This document shows, piece after piece, positions 34,568 to 45,269 of a DNA stretch of 64,000 nucleotides. Made by a program: the position numbers and the translations under genes. How positions within the stretch are numbered: position 1 is the stretch's first letter; each line of letters begins with the position of its first letter. This DNA is from Ligula intestinalis. Lineage: Eukaryota; Platyhelminthes; Cestoda; Diphyllobothriidea; Diphyllobothriidae. Location of the stretch: NCBI GenBank assembly GCA_036362985.1, contig JAYGXS010000002.1:16204914-16268913 (forward strand), read 5' to 3'. The notes under the pieces were generated by a model, which worked only from the letters and a program-made list of their open reading frames with translations, made no database searches and was not told the DNA's origin.

Positions 34568-35560
34568 TACAGTAGATTCACTATCTCATGCAATAGCTGC
34601 CGGAATTCTGAGATAAGTTTTCCATTGGAATATATTAATTGCAGATGGTTGTAATAGAGATGACCATACAGCCTAATCTCAGCATATTTTCGACACTTTA
34701 GGATACCGGCTTTCTAACGAGCTTCTTTCTGACCGCCAAGACAAAGCATGAACTATAAAAAAGTGACTACTTAAGTAGTATGCCCTTTTGTCTTTAATTT
34801 CGACTGCGTTTAGAGATTCAAATATATTTTTTGGAAAACATGCAAGAAAAACTATATCTTGTATACTTTTGAAATCAAATTACGCCTTCTTTAAATTTTA
34901 TGCTTAAAGAAAGGGCATCTTTCGGTCTTAAAAAATGTCTAAATTGCCGAATAATTTTGAAATCTAGTGACCGCTACACTGGAATTCAAGGTTTACAAAC
35001 TGCGCACTGTGTACATCCTGTTTAAGGCAAAGTACGTTTTCGCCTACAGCTTGACGAAGATCTCACATCGTTCCCATAAAATGTTGCATAGATGTGGAGC
35101 ATGCTTCATACAGTAAAGGCAGCATTAACAAATGACGGATACGGTGTTCACTAAATGAACACCTGAAAATTGTAAAAAAGCTCATAATTAGAGTTTTTTA
35201 AACCGAAAGTTACCCTTTCTTTACGTATAAAATTTAAAGAAGGCGTAATTTGCTACCAAAAGTATAAAAGAAGTAATTTTTCTTGCATGTTTTCCAAAAA
35301 ATATATTTGAATCTATAAAGACAGCCGAAATTAATTACAAAAAGTCATACTACTTAAGTAGTCACTTTTTTATATTTCATGCTTTGCCTCGGCGGTCAGA
35401 AAGAAGCTCGTTAGAAAGCCGGCATTCTGCAATGTCTAAAATATTTTGAGATAAGGCTGTATGATCATCTCTATTACAACCATCTGCAATTAATATGTTC
35501 CAATCGAAAACTTATTTCAGAATTCTGGCAGTTATTGTATGACATAGTAAATCTACTGTA
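34568..35560. mobile_element. fold-back TIR element with about 390-bp arms
   Basis: The left arm (34568-34960) and right arm (35170-35560) are inverted repeats at an estimated 85-90% identity, with about 200 bp between. The outer ends read TA then CAGTAGATT, and AATCTACTG then TA. A TA at each edge fits a Tc1/mariner-type TA duplication, but the arms are very long for that group. No transposase frame is visible. Confidence 0.85.
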
Positions 35561-37090
35561 TTTAACAATGGACGCTAACCATTTTTGCCTGAGTGACTGC
35601 TCTTCTTTGAACAAGCATCTTAACGGTATTTAGAGCAGAAATCTAAAGTGAAATTGTATGCCCCTGTGATCAGGATAGCTGCCTGAACACCACTGCCACA
35701 TAATGTTTCATTTTCGCAATCGTAACCCAGCGTTTTTGATACTGTGGCTCAATAAAAAATGTTAACTCAATTGCCAAACCTGGTTGGTTTTAAAACTCTT
35801 GTTCGCTCGGTCGCTTTAAGAATTATTACTGGTTGACGGTGGGACAGAAGTTATAACTGGCCATCCTAGCCTACCTTGCCTTTGTCGGTCACAGTTGCCT
35901 AACGAACTGGTCCGGAAATTTAACTGACCAATCAGCTTTTACTGCGCTTTCTTTATACTTAATAACCACTAAATTGGGTGGATTTACAGGCGAAACTTAA
36001 GTCAGTTTAGCTTTTTCTGCAGATGAGCCTTCTAGCCCTACGATTGATCCAAACCAGGACAACCAATGTACAGCTAGAAATAGCCTCTGCCTACAGTGTT
36101 GTAAACACTTCATAAAAATACGCGGGAGCTACACTTCTCCCCCGAATTTTGGAAAATAAATTCTTGTTATTGGTTGAGAACTAGCTTCTGGAAACGTAAG
36201 GGAGGAACTTAAACACGCACTAACGCGCAAAAAGAAAATAAATTAACGACATTAGGTAGCAATTACGTGCACTGTCTTCAGGCATGGGGTCGCAGATATA
36301 GGGACAACCGATAAAAGCACATTAACACATTACCTCCCATAATTTTAACCACTTTGAAACTTGGGTACCTATGGTTTTTCAAACTTGTATCTTAATTAAT
36401 TTAGAGCGAATTTTTTTTTAAATCTTATGTGGATATCAGAGAAATATACATAATAGATATAGCATGAAGGTTAAATATGCGTATATACAGACAGATAATT
36501 ACGAAAGCTCTTAATTTTTAAGTGAAATCACCGAGATGTAATCGGTTAATATAGCTGAATTCCGCAAGATATCGCTCAATGAACAGAAGTGTTTGAGTTT
36601 ATTACTATCGCAGTCTAGAGAGGGGACAGTGTACGAGTACGCATAATCACGTCCTAAAAAAACAACATGAAACCATTTTACTTACTCAATGATATATTTT
36701 CGAAAACTGCCGATTGCCTGAGACCTGATAAGAGAGAGAGAAGGCTTCATTTTGAAGGTAATATCCAAAATTCTCAAAGATGAATGTTTCGTTTTACTGT
36801 CCCAATCCGCGGCCAATAAGCCACCGAATATTGCCCTTTTTATAACCCGGATTCCCTAAAGGCATTACGAAGGGTGATCGTTTGCTAACAGGTACGAAAC
36901 ATTTTCTAGTCGGCAACTGCTCTCAGCTCAACCCCGAGCCCTAGCGATTCCATCTTGCTAGCTGGATCCGCTAAAAATGGAAAGACAGGCGAAACCATTC
37001 AAAAAACTTAGCCGACCATTTCCTAGATAAGTGGCCAAGTGGATACCACATAAGTGATTGAAAATGTGAAAAGTATGTAGGACTTGGTAT
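35561..37090. other. unassigned DNA
   Basis: Nothing recognised. Confidence 0.45.
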
Positions 37091-37099
37091 ATTTAGCTA

Positions 37100-37230
37100 C
37101 CATTCAACTGACCCAATTGTGAAGAAATCGCGGCCTCGGTGGCAGGCAAACCCACGCAGCAGCGAAGGCTTTTGCGCAACCAACGCTCTACCATTGAGCT
37201 ACGAGGCTCACCGCGAGCGGTGAATTTACT
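37100..37230 (-). repeat. SINE family 1 copy
   Basis: Reversed tRNA-like head (GAGCCTCGTAGCTCAATGG on the minus strand, about 37190-37210) and family tail AATTG...AAGAAATCGCGGCC on the left. Confidence 0.65.
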
Positions 37231-37448
37231 CACTCTTGCGTCGATTTTACCCCCTCAACTTACTGCTCATATGGACTCAATAATATATAATATTTACACT
37301 CGTTGATGAGCGTTCACTGACCGCTAACGGAACTCACTTGCCCCGCTCTGTCTTGGACGTCATTTCTCGGGCCCTGAGAGAAGCCGTAGCGGCTAGTAGT
37401 CTTAGGCAGATAGTGCTACCGCCAAAAACAAGAAATACTAGAGAAAAC

Positions 37449-37616
37449 GAGTCGTGGCTCAATGGTTTGAGCGTTGGAGCCTGATCGTAAAGGTCTCGAG
37501 TTCTAGCCTCGGGTGGTGCACCGCTTGGGGCTGGGTATGACCGGCTGACGACGGCTAATAAGCCAGAAATTGTCATTCCAGTCTCTTTTGTCTTTATTGA
37601 CAATAATATCTGCCTC
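37449..37616 (+). repeat. SINE family 2 copy (hammerhead-bearing)
   Basis: tRNA-like head with GTGGCTCAATGGTTTGAGCG as A-box region and GAGTTCTAGCC as degenerate B box. It is followed by the family body and the AATAATATCTGCCT tail. Confidence 0.8.
37539..37583 (+). ncRNA. hammerhead-like motif in SINE family 2
   Basis: GACCGG, CTGACGA, stem II GGCT-AATA-AGCC, GAAA, TTGTCATT, CCAGTC. The core is intact. Stem I has one C-A mismatch. Confidence 0.55.
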
Positions 37617-37890
37617 AAGGCACTTCCGGGAAAAGTATGTGCTCTTACCAGATAGATCGGATGAGCACCTTTGTTCCATCATATCCCCGATCACAACCGA
37701 CAAAGCAACGAGCCCGTGGTGCCGAGGTAGGGTGGTAAACCCAATGACCAAAGGTCCCGGGTTCGAATCTCGGGGGTTCCGACCCCTGAGATTGGGTATG
37801 ACTGGCTGATGACGGCTAACAAGCCAGAAATGGCCATTCCGGTCTCCCTTGTCTTTGTCGGATCAACTCCATATATATATATATATGAGG
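37617..37890 (+). repeat. SINE family 2, long subfamily, with (AT)n tail
   Basis: About 270 bp. A 5' part starts GCCTCAAGGCACTTCCGG, then comes a tRNA-like head with a near-perfect B box GGTTCGAATCT (37760-37770), then the hammerhead-like body, then an AT run. A copy in reverse orientation with high similarity lies at 54505-54796. B box plus AT tail fits a polymerase III SINE. Confidence 0.8.
37800..37844 (+). ncRNA. hammerhead-like ribozyme motif, best preserved SINE copy
   Basis: Stem I GACTGG with CCGGTC (six pairs, one G-U), core CTGATGA, stem II GGCT-AACA-AGCC (four pairs after a C-A mismatch), core GAAA, and the self-complementary ATGGCCAT, which gives either a 2-bp stem III with a four-base loop or an 8-bp dimer helix. 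The cleavage site would be after ATT at 37838. Every invariant core base of a type I hammerhead is present. Activity is untested. Confidence 0.65.
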
Positions 37891-40600
37891 CGATGTACAT
37901 GAAGTCACCACAAGCATCAATTAGACCCGTCCAAATCTCGCGCCTTAGTGGGTTCTGACCTCCGCGGCTGAGTAGTAAAAAACAAAGCTCTGGCTTCTGA
38001 CAACTATGCAAGTCTCCGCTCCTGTCATTCTTTGACTTTTCTATGCCTCTTTCCTTATTCCTGCTGTTCCCAATCGACCATATGTTGGCCTGACGCTGTC
38101 AGACAGTGTATTTTAGACTTTGGAGGTCATCCCTCCACCCGTCGCCGCAGCACAAGAAGCTGAGCCGAAGTTCATGTGCTTCCTTTCATCCACTGCCCTT
38201 TAAGACGATTTTAAAGAAACTTTTCGAGCCGTTGCCAAACGTTGTAAACCTTTACAAAGCACGGGTGGTACGGCCTACAAAGCATTCCGATGTACTTTTA
38301 CGCCTTTTAGATGCATAAATGCGCATACTGCCGCCGGTGTTGATATTGGCAGAAGCCGTTTTCCGCTGGGCTTGCCTCAAGCTCGGCTTCCACCCTTTAT
38401 GGCCCTATATTATGTGGGATTAATTAACGGCCCGCATCCACTTTTTGTGCCTTACTCTTCTGAACAAAGTTGTGTTTTATTCAGAAAAAAAGTGTAGTAT
38501 AGTATTTCTTGTTTTTTTGCACAATAAACGCCCTGGGGACTGATTCGATAATAAAAAATACACAGGGGACACATGCAATGCGAAAGTTTTTTGCCACCTT
38601 CATATACGAGATCTAGTTTGTGGCTTGTGGGGTGTGCGGTGTGCGGTGTGGGCTGTGTGTTAAATGAACTCTTCTGACTTTGCTAGCGAATACGGACATT
38701 TCATTTCGCCTACTGCTGCTGCTTCGACCAAGAGCTTTGGGTTTTACTCAACTGAATGTCCGTTGCTGTTAACTTGAATTTTTATTGAGAAATGCAGTTT
38801 GGCTGCCACTCTCTGCATGCGATACGGGAACTCGTAAAGGTCCTGAGTCCACTTTTACCAGTCATACACCGGTATAACATTGCGTAAAACCTCAGCGCAT
38901 GTATGTGTGTTTGCAACATGCCTACACCCCACCCCACCCCTCACGACACAAACGCATTCCCGCTAAAATAAGACTGAGATGCTTGCGTTTGTCAAGACGC
39001 ATTAAACTTCGTGGATTCGGGGATTTCCAACTGAGAGGATAGCTCGGCCCATGTAGTCAGTACAGTGTATGGGTGTGAGGGGGGGTGAGAGGTTAGACTG
39101 AGTCTTACAAGCGTCGATTCCCCATCGAGAACAGCCGGATAAAGCCGGTCTTTAGGTTACTATAAGTCACTAAGAGATGTTAACTCAGGTCAGCAGGCTG
39201 GGGTCCCGGGCACGGCCTTCCCGGCATGACGGCCTCTGTACTGGTGCATCCAAGTATGGTTACGAGTACTAGCACGAGTAGTATTATAATATTATTTCTA
39301 TCAACAGTAACATCATCAATCTTGTTATTTGCTACTCGTTTTCGTTTGCAGTACTATTGCTCTTCTTGTCATTTCTGTTACTAGGACTATTAATCGCACT
39401 CCTAAATGCAATGTTCGCACCTTCAACCTAGCCTTTTAGTACCGACACAAACTTCTCTATTGAAAGCCTTCAGCGTCCCGTGAAAATCCTCCACTGATAG
39501 GTAAGCTGTGTTCTCGTTCTTGTTTTCTGCCTCGTTTTTCTTTTTTTTTCTTTCTTTACGACTCCCTCTCTTCTTCTTCTTGTTTTCTCTCTCCCTCCTT
39601 CTCTTCTTTTTTCTTCGTCCCTCGCACAACCTGCCCTACAATGCTCACGTCCGGCTTGTTTTCGTTTTTAGCACTACGCCCATCCCACCTCAGGCGACCG
39701 ATCAGCTAGGCGGGAGCCTGTTGTCGGCGGTGGGGGAGAAAGTGGGCTCGACCCTCAGCACATTTATTTCCTCACTCAAAAGCTATTTGATGCGCTTGGA
39801 GCTATCACGGTGGGCTAAAAGCCGTGGCTTGATGGATTTCCAACTGACAGGATAAACTTGACTCCGCAATCACTCCGGAGTGTGTCTTGTTGTAAGAGGA
39901 ATGACTACCTGGCGGGCTGAGTGTCAGGCTCAATGACTTCTCCTTAATGTGGTCTTTATGGCGCTCCCAGACGGGAGCCTACCTAGCCTGCGTCCTCCCA
40001 CATCTCCGGCCTTCTCGCATTGTGTCTTGACATCGAGTTCAGATGTGGAAGTGGGCAGATTGTGGGGTAGATCCGGCAAGGCTATTTTCATTGTAATCCG
40101 GCCGCAGTCATCGCGTTGCTTCAGCTTGCTGAGGCTCATGATGAACATCGTCGAGAGCGACGATCGAACCGTCGTGTGTGGAGTGACTGGATGGAGGGCT
40201 GAGAGTCGAGCTTACTGGCTCTCTGTTAATCTGAACTAGATGGAACTCACATTCACACAGTTGAGATCTGAGTCACCTTTGAGATATCCTTGTACACGAC
40301 GTGGAGACTTTTAAGTGTGTGGTATGCGGAGACGCCACGGTTAACTGTGTCAACCACTACGCCCTAGCCCTCTTCCCCTTCCATCGTCATATTGCCTTGT
40401 CGTCGGAGTCAGGTGGCTTAGAGACAAGATAATGTGGTAGATGCTGCTGCTCAAATCTGCTTTGGTTATAAAATAATTAATGCACCAGTCACCATTGTGA
40501 GTACACCACTCACAACAAATAAATGCGGGTAAGTGTTTCTTACTAACATTCCCGTAGTTTAAACTAAACTAAGAATGCCAAAACGGTATAATAACCTAAT
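37891..40600. other. unassigned DNA with polypyrimidine tract
   Basis: No gene recognised. A strongly CT-rich run lies at 39530-39620 and explains the Lys/Arg-rich or Phe/Leu-rich frames there. A short phrase GGATTTCCAACTGA(G/C)AGGATA occurs at about 39023-39043 and 39835-39855, hinting at a diverged local duplication. Confidence 0.45.
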
Positions 40601-40610
40601 AACTTGGATA

Positions 40611-40740
40611 AGGCAGAAGGCTGATCGAGCACCGGATCGGTTTGTTTACTATCCCGAGCTTTCGAGCCCTTACAGGAGTCCATCGTCAGAAGGCTCAGGA
40701 TAAATAACAAACCGGTTCGGTGCTCGATCAGCCTTCTCCT
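40611..40740 (-). repeat. hairpin repeat enclosing an AGCT-type hammerhead motif
   Basis: Arms of about 38 bp (40611-40648 and 40702-40740) are nearly perfect inverted repeats containing GGCTGATCGAGCACCG. They flank a 34-nt hammerhead-like core, so they could act as a long stem I. Sequence just outside (CC(C)ATACAAATGCCTGGAA) matches the outer part of the repeat at 45263-45300. Confidence 0.8.
40656..40689 (-). ncRNA. compact hammerhead-like motif, AGCT type
   Basis: On the minus strand: CTGACGA, a 19-nt stem II region starting TGGACTCC, then GAAAGCTC. All core bases are present. Stem II is weakened (GGACTCC against GGGCTC). Stem III AGCT is self-complementary, as in dimeric hammerheads. Stem I can be the long flanking hairpin. 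Confidence 0.6.
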
Positions 40741-40814
40741 TACCCATACAAATGCCTGGAACCCGAACGTCCTCCTTCATTTGTAACCTAATAACACATT
40801 GATCAACTTTTTAA

Positions 40815-40980
40815 TCTCCAAAAAAATTGATTTCTGATCGCGGTATATATCAGTATATTTAAGGTCTATTGGTGTAGAACGAAATTGTAAGTGTATATTC
40901 GTGTTTAAACCCGTCGACCCCTGTGAAATATACACATGCTGCCATCAGACAGTCGTTAGCAGTATAAATTGAAGTTGTAG
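40815..40980 (+). repeat. dispersed repeat A, copy 1 of 3
   Basis: Shares GGTATATATCAGTATATTTAA, GGTCTAT(T/A)GG and CCCCTGTGAAATATACAC with 59766-59920 and 60645-60768. A conserved short inverted pair (GTGTATATT/AATATACAC) lies inside it. Confidence 0.7.
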
Positions 40981-41044
40981 GTTTCAACGTCACATTGATC
41001 CACGTGTACTCGACCTCTAACGGAACTCATCTGTCCGGCTCTGT

Positions 41045-41166
41045 CTGGGGTTTTAACAGAGGATCCAGTGGTGCACCACCTGGGTCTGGCTGACTGACGA
41101 TGGATAATAAGGCAGAAGTGGCAATTCTAGTTTCCCTTGTCTTGGCCGGTAATGCTATCTGCCTAA
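41045..41166 (+). repeat. SINE family 2 copy, degenerate
   Basis: Body and tail recognisable. The hammerhead segment around 41094-41132 has CTGACGA but GAAG in place of GAAA, and stem I is lost. Confidence 0.6.
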
Positions 41167-42575
41167 ACTAATTACTAAACTACGTAATAAACTACAACGA
41201 GGAAAAGTAGTTAGCTGTGCATCATAAACTAAGGTGGCGTTTCTAAGAAACCCTTGCCGGAGTGTGAAATACTGCTAACGAGGACAACAATTACTACCTG
41301 GGCCTCCCTTATTTTAGTCTGTAAACCTCTTAAAGACTGGGATGTAAAACACGGGAATATGAAGCATACGTTACCTTCCCAGGACACTGGAGTTAGGGTT
41401 AGGATCAGCGCTGAGGTTAACGTTTTTTCAGCCTTCATATGAGGATTAGGAGTAGATTACGAGACAAGGTAGCATTCCTGAAACTTAACGCAAGCCCACA
41501 GATATTCCCTGGGGGAGGGGGGTGGGTTACTATTTCTATGTCTTGCCGAGCAAGATTACTCCGTCAGCGTAGACTGTAATTGGGCCTGTCAGTTAACTCG
41601 TGACGATAGTTGGAATCCTGGGGAGCTATGACTGCCCATTAAAAAAATCGTTTGCGTTAAGTGCCTTGGTGTTGCCCCCTTTTTTATTCACCCTTAGAAT
41701 TTGGTCTAGATGACAGACACGTGTACAAGGAGATCGTGTGCGTGATTTACTCCTTGTCGTCCTTTAATTATCTTAGTACTGCTCAGTGTTTACCCACTCA
41801 ACTCTTTTGAGGTATTCAAGTTATTTGAGGTTTCTTTTATCTTTTATGGTGACCCATATTCTCTTAGGCTACCCTTCCCCTTAGAAGGGTTTCTACAAAG
41901 AAGGACAACGTAGCGTGGGGGTTAAATAACCAATAAAACAGTGAATTCGTTGGGTCACTTTGGTAAGCTAGCTGTCATTTTCAACATGTTTGTGACGTGG
42001 ACTTTTGTAAGACCTGTCGGGGTCGCATTTGAGTTTGCCTCTGCACTATGCGACCGGCTTTCTGCCGTCATTTAGCGCGTGACTTCTTGAGTTTTGCTGT
42101 AGCCAAAAGACTCGATGAAGTTTTAGAAACTCTGCAGTGTACTTTTCTATACCATCATCTACTTGGCATGTCTACATAGGAATCACTTGCTTTCAAAGGA
42201 CTTGAAGTGGGATGACTGCTTTAGCTTGAGTCTGCCAGGAATGGCGCACTTTGGACTTTTCTTAAAATTATGGTTGTTTTTTTAATGTTTGCCCCAATAA
42301 ACTCGTTAAATCAGGATTAGCGCGTGAGATACATATTTCGTTTTCAGGAATTATTCACCAGTAACACAGATAACAGACAACGCTGGCTGAAGAATTGTAT
42401 TCGGATGGTTTTTTTATTATCTTATAAAGATAAAGGCTTCTTTGGGAAGACTGACACTTTATGGAGTAAATTTTTGAGGCAGGTTCCCCTACTCGTCTTC
42501 AGACAGGAGAAAAAAATTGAAATTGTAAAGGTCCAGAAAAATGAATATTTATCTGCCGTGTACAATGATTGGCAG
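41167..42575. other. unassigned DNA
   Basis: Nothing recognised apart from a short TTAGGGTTAGGAT phrase near 41393. Confidence 0.45.
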
Positions 42576-42580
42576 GATTG

Positions 42581-42880
42581 TCAGTCTGTGCTAGTAGGCG
42601 TTACGTGCATTTCGTCTTTCTGCTGTGGTTGGTGGCGCACATTTAATTTGGCCTTGAGGTACTTATAGCTGGCGTCCAAATCAATATGCCTGTTGATGCA
42701 TGCCTCGTCTGAGTGCATTGGTTCCAGGAATTCACGGCCTTTACTAGTTGGATAAGTGCCAACAATCCGAATGTTCTCCCATGCGAATTTGTGGCCGGTT
42801 TTCAGTGTGTGCATGGCCATTATGGCCATTATGGAGAAACCCTTGTACGCTTTGCCATTTCGTTTCCCCTGCTTGAGGTG
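42581..42880 (-). pseudogene. Penelope-like element, C-terminal fragment
   Basis: PLEs encode a reverse transcriptase fused to a GIY-YIG endonuclease. This minus-strand frame reads through His-x3-Thr-Gly-His-Lys-Phe-Ala-Trp-Glu, then Glu-Phe-Leu-Glu, then Ala-Cys-Ile-Asn-Arg-His and Leu-Asp-x2-Tyr. That order matches the region after the GIY-YIG core in PLE proteins. The core itself is not seen here. The assignment rests on pattern, so moderate. Confidence 0.55.
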
Positions 42881-43640
42881 GTCACTTGCTAATTCACCCT
42901 AAACACGTTGCCTTTCTGAAGGTTCGGAGGTGCAATGTCAAGTGGTCTTTAAGGCCACCAAGGTGCTACCGAAAAGCACTTTTTAAATTATTTGCTTTGA
43001 AAGAGATGCCGTTGGCAACTAAGAGACTCTATTTACAGGCTCTTTTAGTCACCACCTCTCCCCCGTCATAAATTGTCCGCATTTTTGCTAGGTTATGATT
43101 AAAGACTAAATTTATCGAGGGGGTTAATTAAGTTAAACCCTAGCAACTGTGGTCTTCAGGCCCGGTTCATCGGGAGAGGAGAAGTCGTAGGAGGCTAGAG
43201 TGGTAGGAACAGTTTATTCTGTACAGAAGAAATTGGGAATAGGCAAGAGGAATTTAACTGACAGACAAGCGGGCAACCGCCGGCCACAGGGCCACGTCGG
43301 AAGTGAGATGACCGCGGGAATCGCCACAGTGCCTGGAGCGGACTTTCTGCGAGTCGGCCTTGACAGGTGATTGGTCAGACTGATTGGCTATACTGAAGCG
43401 CGCAGGCGGCCAATTCATGTGTACTCGTTGGCGGCGGTGAGCCTTGGCGTATGCTTGCCTGTGCGGAATGAGTCACCAAAAACCTAGGGTGACGTTCGAG
43501 TCCGGTTTAGTCATAGAGTTATGCTCAGGCCTTGGTGATTACATGGTAGGTAGCCCCACTGGGTTGTTGTTCAAGGACTAACTACGTATTTTTGGCGCAT
43601 GCTAGAATGCAGTGTGCTTTAAAATAGGACGTGAACGGAG
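42881..43640. other. unassigned DNA
   Basis: Nothing recognised. Confidence 0.4.
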
Positions 43641-43905
43641 ATGCAGGTTTAGATTTACTGTTGAGTTTAGGGGTAGGCTTAGCATTTTAGTATTGAGATT
43701 TAGGGTTTGAATTTGGATTTTATGGCTTTGCTAGGAGTTGGGGGTTGTGTTTTGAGTTAGGGCTAAGGTACGATATTGTAGTTAAGGTTAGGATTCAGGT
43801 TACGTTTTGAGGCTACGGTTAGGATTTCACGCATAAGGTCGGCGCTAGTGTTTAGTTCGGGTTTTAGGGTTGGAGTTAGATTTAAGGATTCGGTTAAAGT
43901 TATTA
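43640..43905 (+). repeat. degenerate TTAGGG-like tract
   Basis: Long run of irregular TTAGGG/TTAGGATT/TTTAGGGTT units over about 260 bp, strongly decayed. Confidence 0.6.
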
Positions 43906-44870
43906 TAAGCTTTTTATGCAATGGTTGTCCGCCTACAATGCCTTGCACTGCCGTTACATACCTTGCCCTTGCCGGCTTTGGAGCTCAAAACCAAGGTAAG
44001 GCAATTCCCGTCAACTTTGGGTAGTAAGTGAAGGCTGAAAATGTAGGTCAGTATGTCCCCTCAGGGTATCCATACTTGTGACAATTCGACAGCCCAGTTA
44101 TAGGTCTGAAACTCTAACTCACCGATTCTAAGGACAGATCAGGCTTAAGCACACGGTAGGCCATTCGTCCTGCCCAACGAACAGCGGCACTACGTACGGA
44201 GCAGTAGGAAAGTTGTGCACATTTGCGGTTATAGTGAAGGAGATTGTAGTTGGAGGACGTATGCCAGTGTACACATCTTCTTCCCTAAATATTTCTTACT
44301 CTACTTACTTTCTGCTGGTATAATCAATTTCTTACAGTGCACACAAACATCCATGTTCCTTGCTACTGCTGGCTGGACCCAGATAAAAGATACATTTCGA
44401 AAGTACTAGAACCACCCTGTCTGCATCGACTTGAGGTCTCTTAGGACTAGAACCCAAGGAATCTTCGCTTTTAGAGGTGAATCATTCTTAAATTTGTCCT
44501 TAAGTTCTAAGCCTCTCACTAAAGTCAGAGGTCTGTATCCACTAAATTTTGGCCTGAGACCTAGAAAAGTGACGGTTAAGATGAAACTTCCATGCATAAC
44601 CAGCATACCAGCTCGAGGACTTTCAAACGATATACATGCGAAAAGGTCTGCCTTAGGTGGGACATTTCTGAACTCTATAAGTTCTACAATGTAACAGGAC
44701 TTCCGATAACTATGCAGGGTGTCCCTTAACTTCACGGATATGCTGCAAAGGGGTAATCATATCTCTTATTCATTCATTTCACACTTTTACTTTGTACCAC
44801 CTTTCCTGCCGTTTTCTCATGACTTTTGCTACCTATGAAAAGTTTAGAAATAGACGGGAAAAACATACGT
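43906..44870. other. unassigned DNA
   Basis: No gene recognised. Confidence 0.4.
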
Positions 44871-44927
44871 TTCCTTTTGTTAAAGAAGACACACGATCGA
44901 GCACTGGAACGAATTGTATTTTGCCCT

Positions 44928-44961
44928 GAGCTTTCGGGCTCCTGCAGGAGTCCATCGTCAG
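44928..44961 (-). ncRNA. compact hammerhead-like motif, AGCT type
   Basis: Minus strand: CTGACGA, stem II with seven pairings around a TGCA loop (one A-C mismatch), then GAAAGCTC. Stem I starts CCU/AGG next to the core. All core bases are present. Confidence 0.6.
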
Positions 44962-45181
44962 AGGTGAAAAAACAGAAACAAGTGGGGTGGCTTCTTGTGG
45001 CGTGTGTATAATCAAGAAAATTTCGAACGTATAGAAAATCAATAATTGTGTGTTTGTGGACTTTGTTAGCCTGTGCCAGTAGGCAAGATCGACATGTTGG
45101 ATGGGAATATTTGCCGAAATAAAATCGTCAACAAAAAACAAGCCACAAGTAGCCACCCCATTTGTTTTTGTTTTTCCACCT

Positions 45182-45215
45182 CTGACGATGGACTCCTGCA
45201 GGAGCCCGAAAGCTC
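45182..45215 (+). ncRNA. compact hammerhead-like motif, AGCT type
   Basis: Plus-strand twin of 44928-44961 with the same core, stem II and stem III. Stem I begins CCU/AGG. Confidence 0.6.
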
Positions 45216-45269
45216 AGGACAAAATAAAATTCGTTCCAGTGCTAGATCGTGTGTCTTCTTTACCAATAG

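Larger units (their letters stand above)
44876..45269. repeat. inverted pair of hammerhead-bearing units
   Basis: Arms 44876-45000 and 45143-45269 are inverted copies at an estimated 90% or better, each with one 34-nt hammerhead-like core, separated by about 140 bp. The right unit continues into sequence (CCTGGAATGCGAACGT) also found beside the hairpin at 40611-40740, so all three are one family. Confidence 0.8.

Noticed and set aside
39423..39855. Lys/Arg-rich or Phe/Leu-rich membrane protein
   Set aside because: The frames follow a polypyrimidine tract, which gives such composition on either strand.
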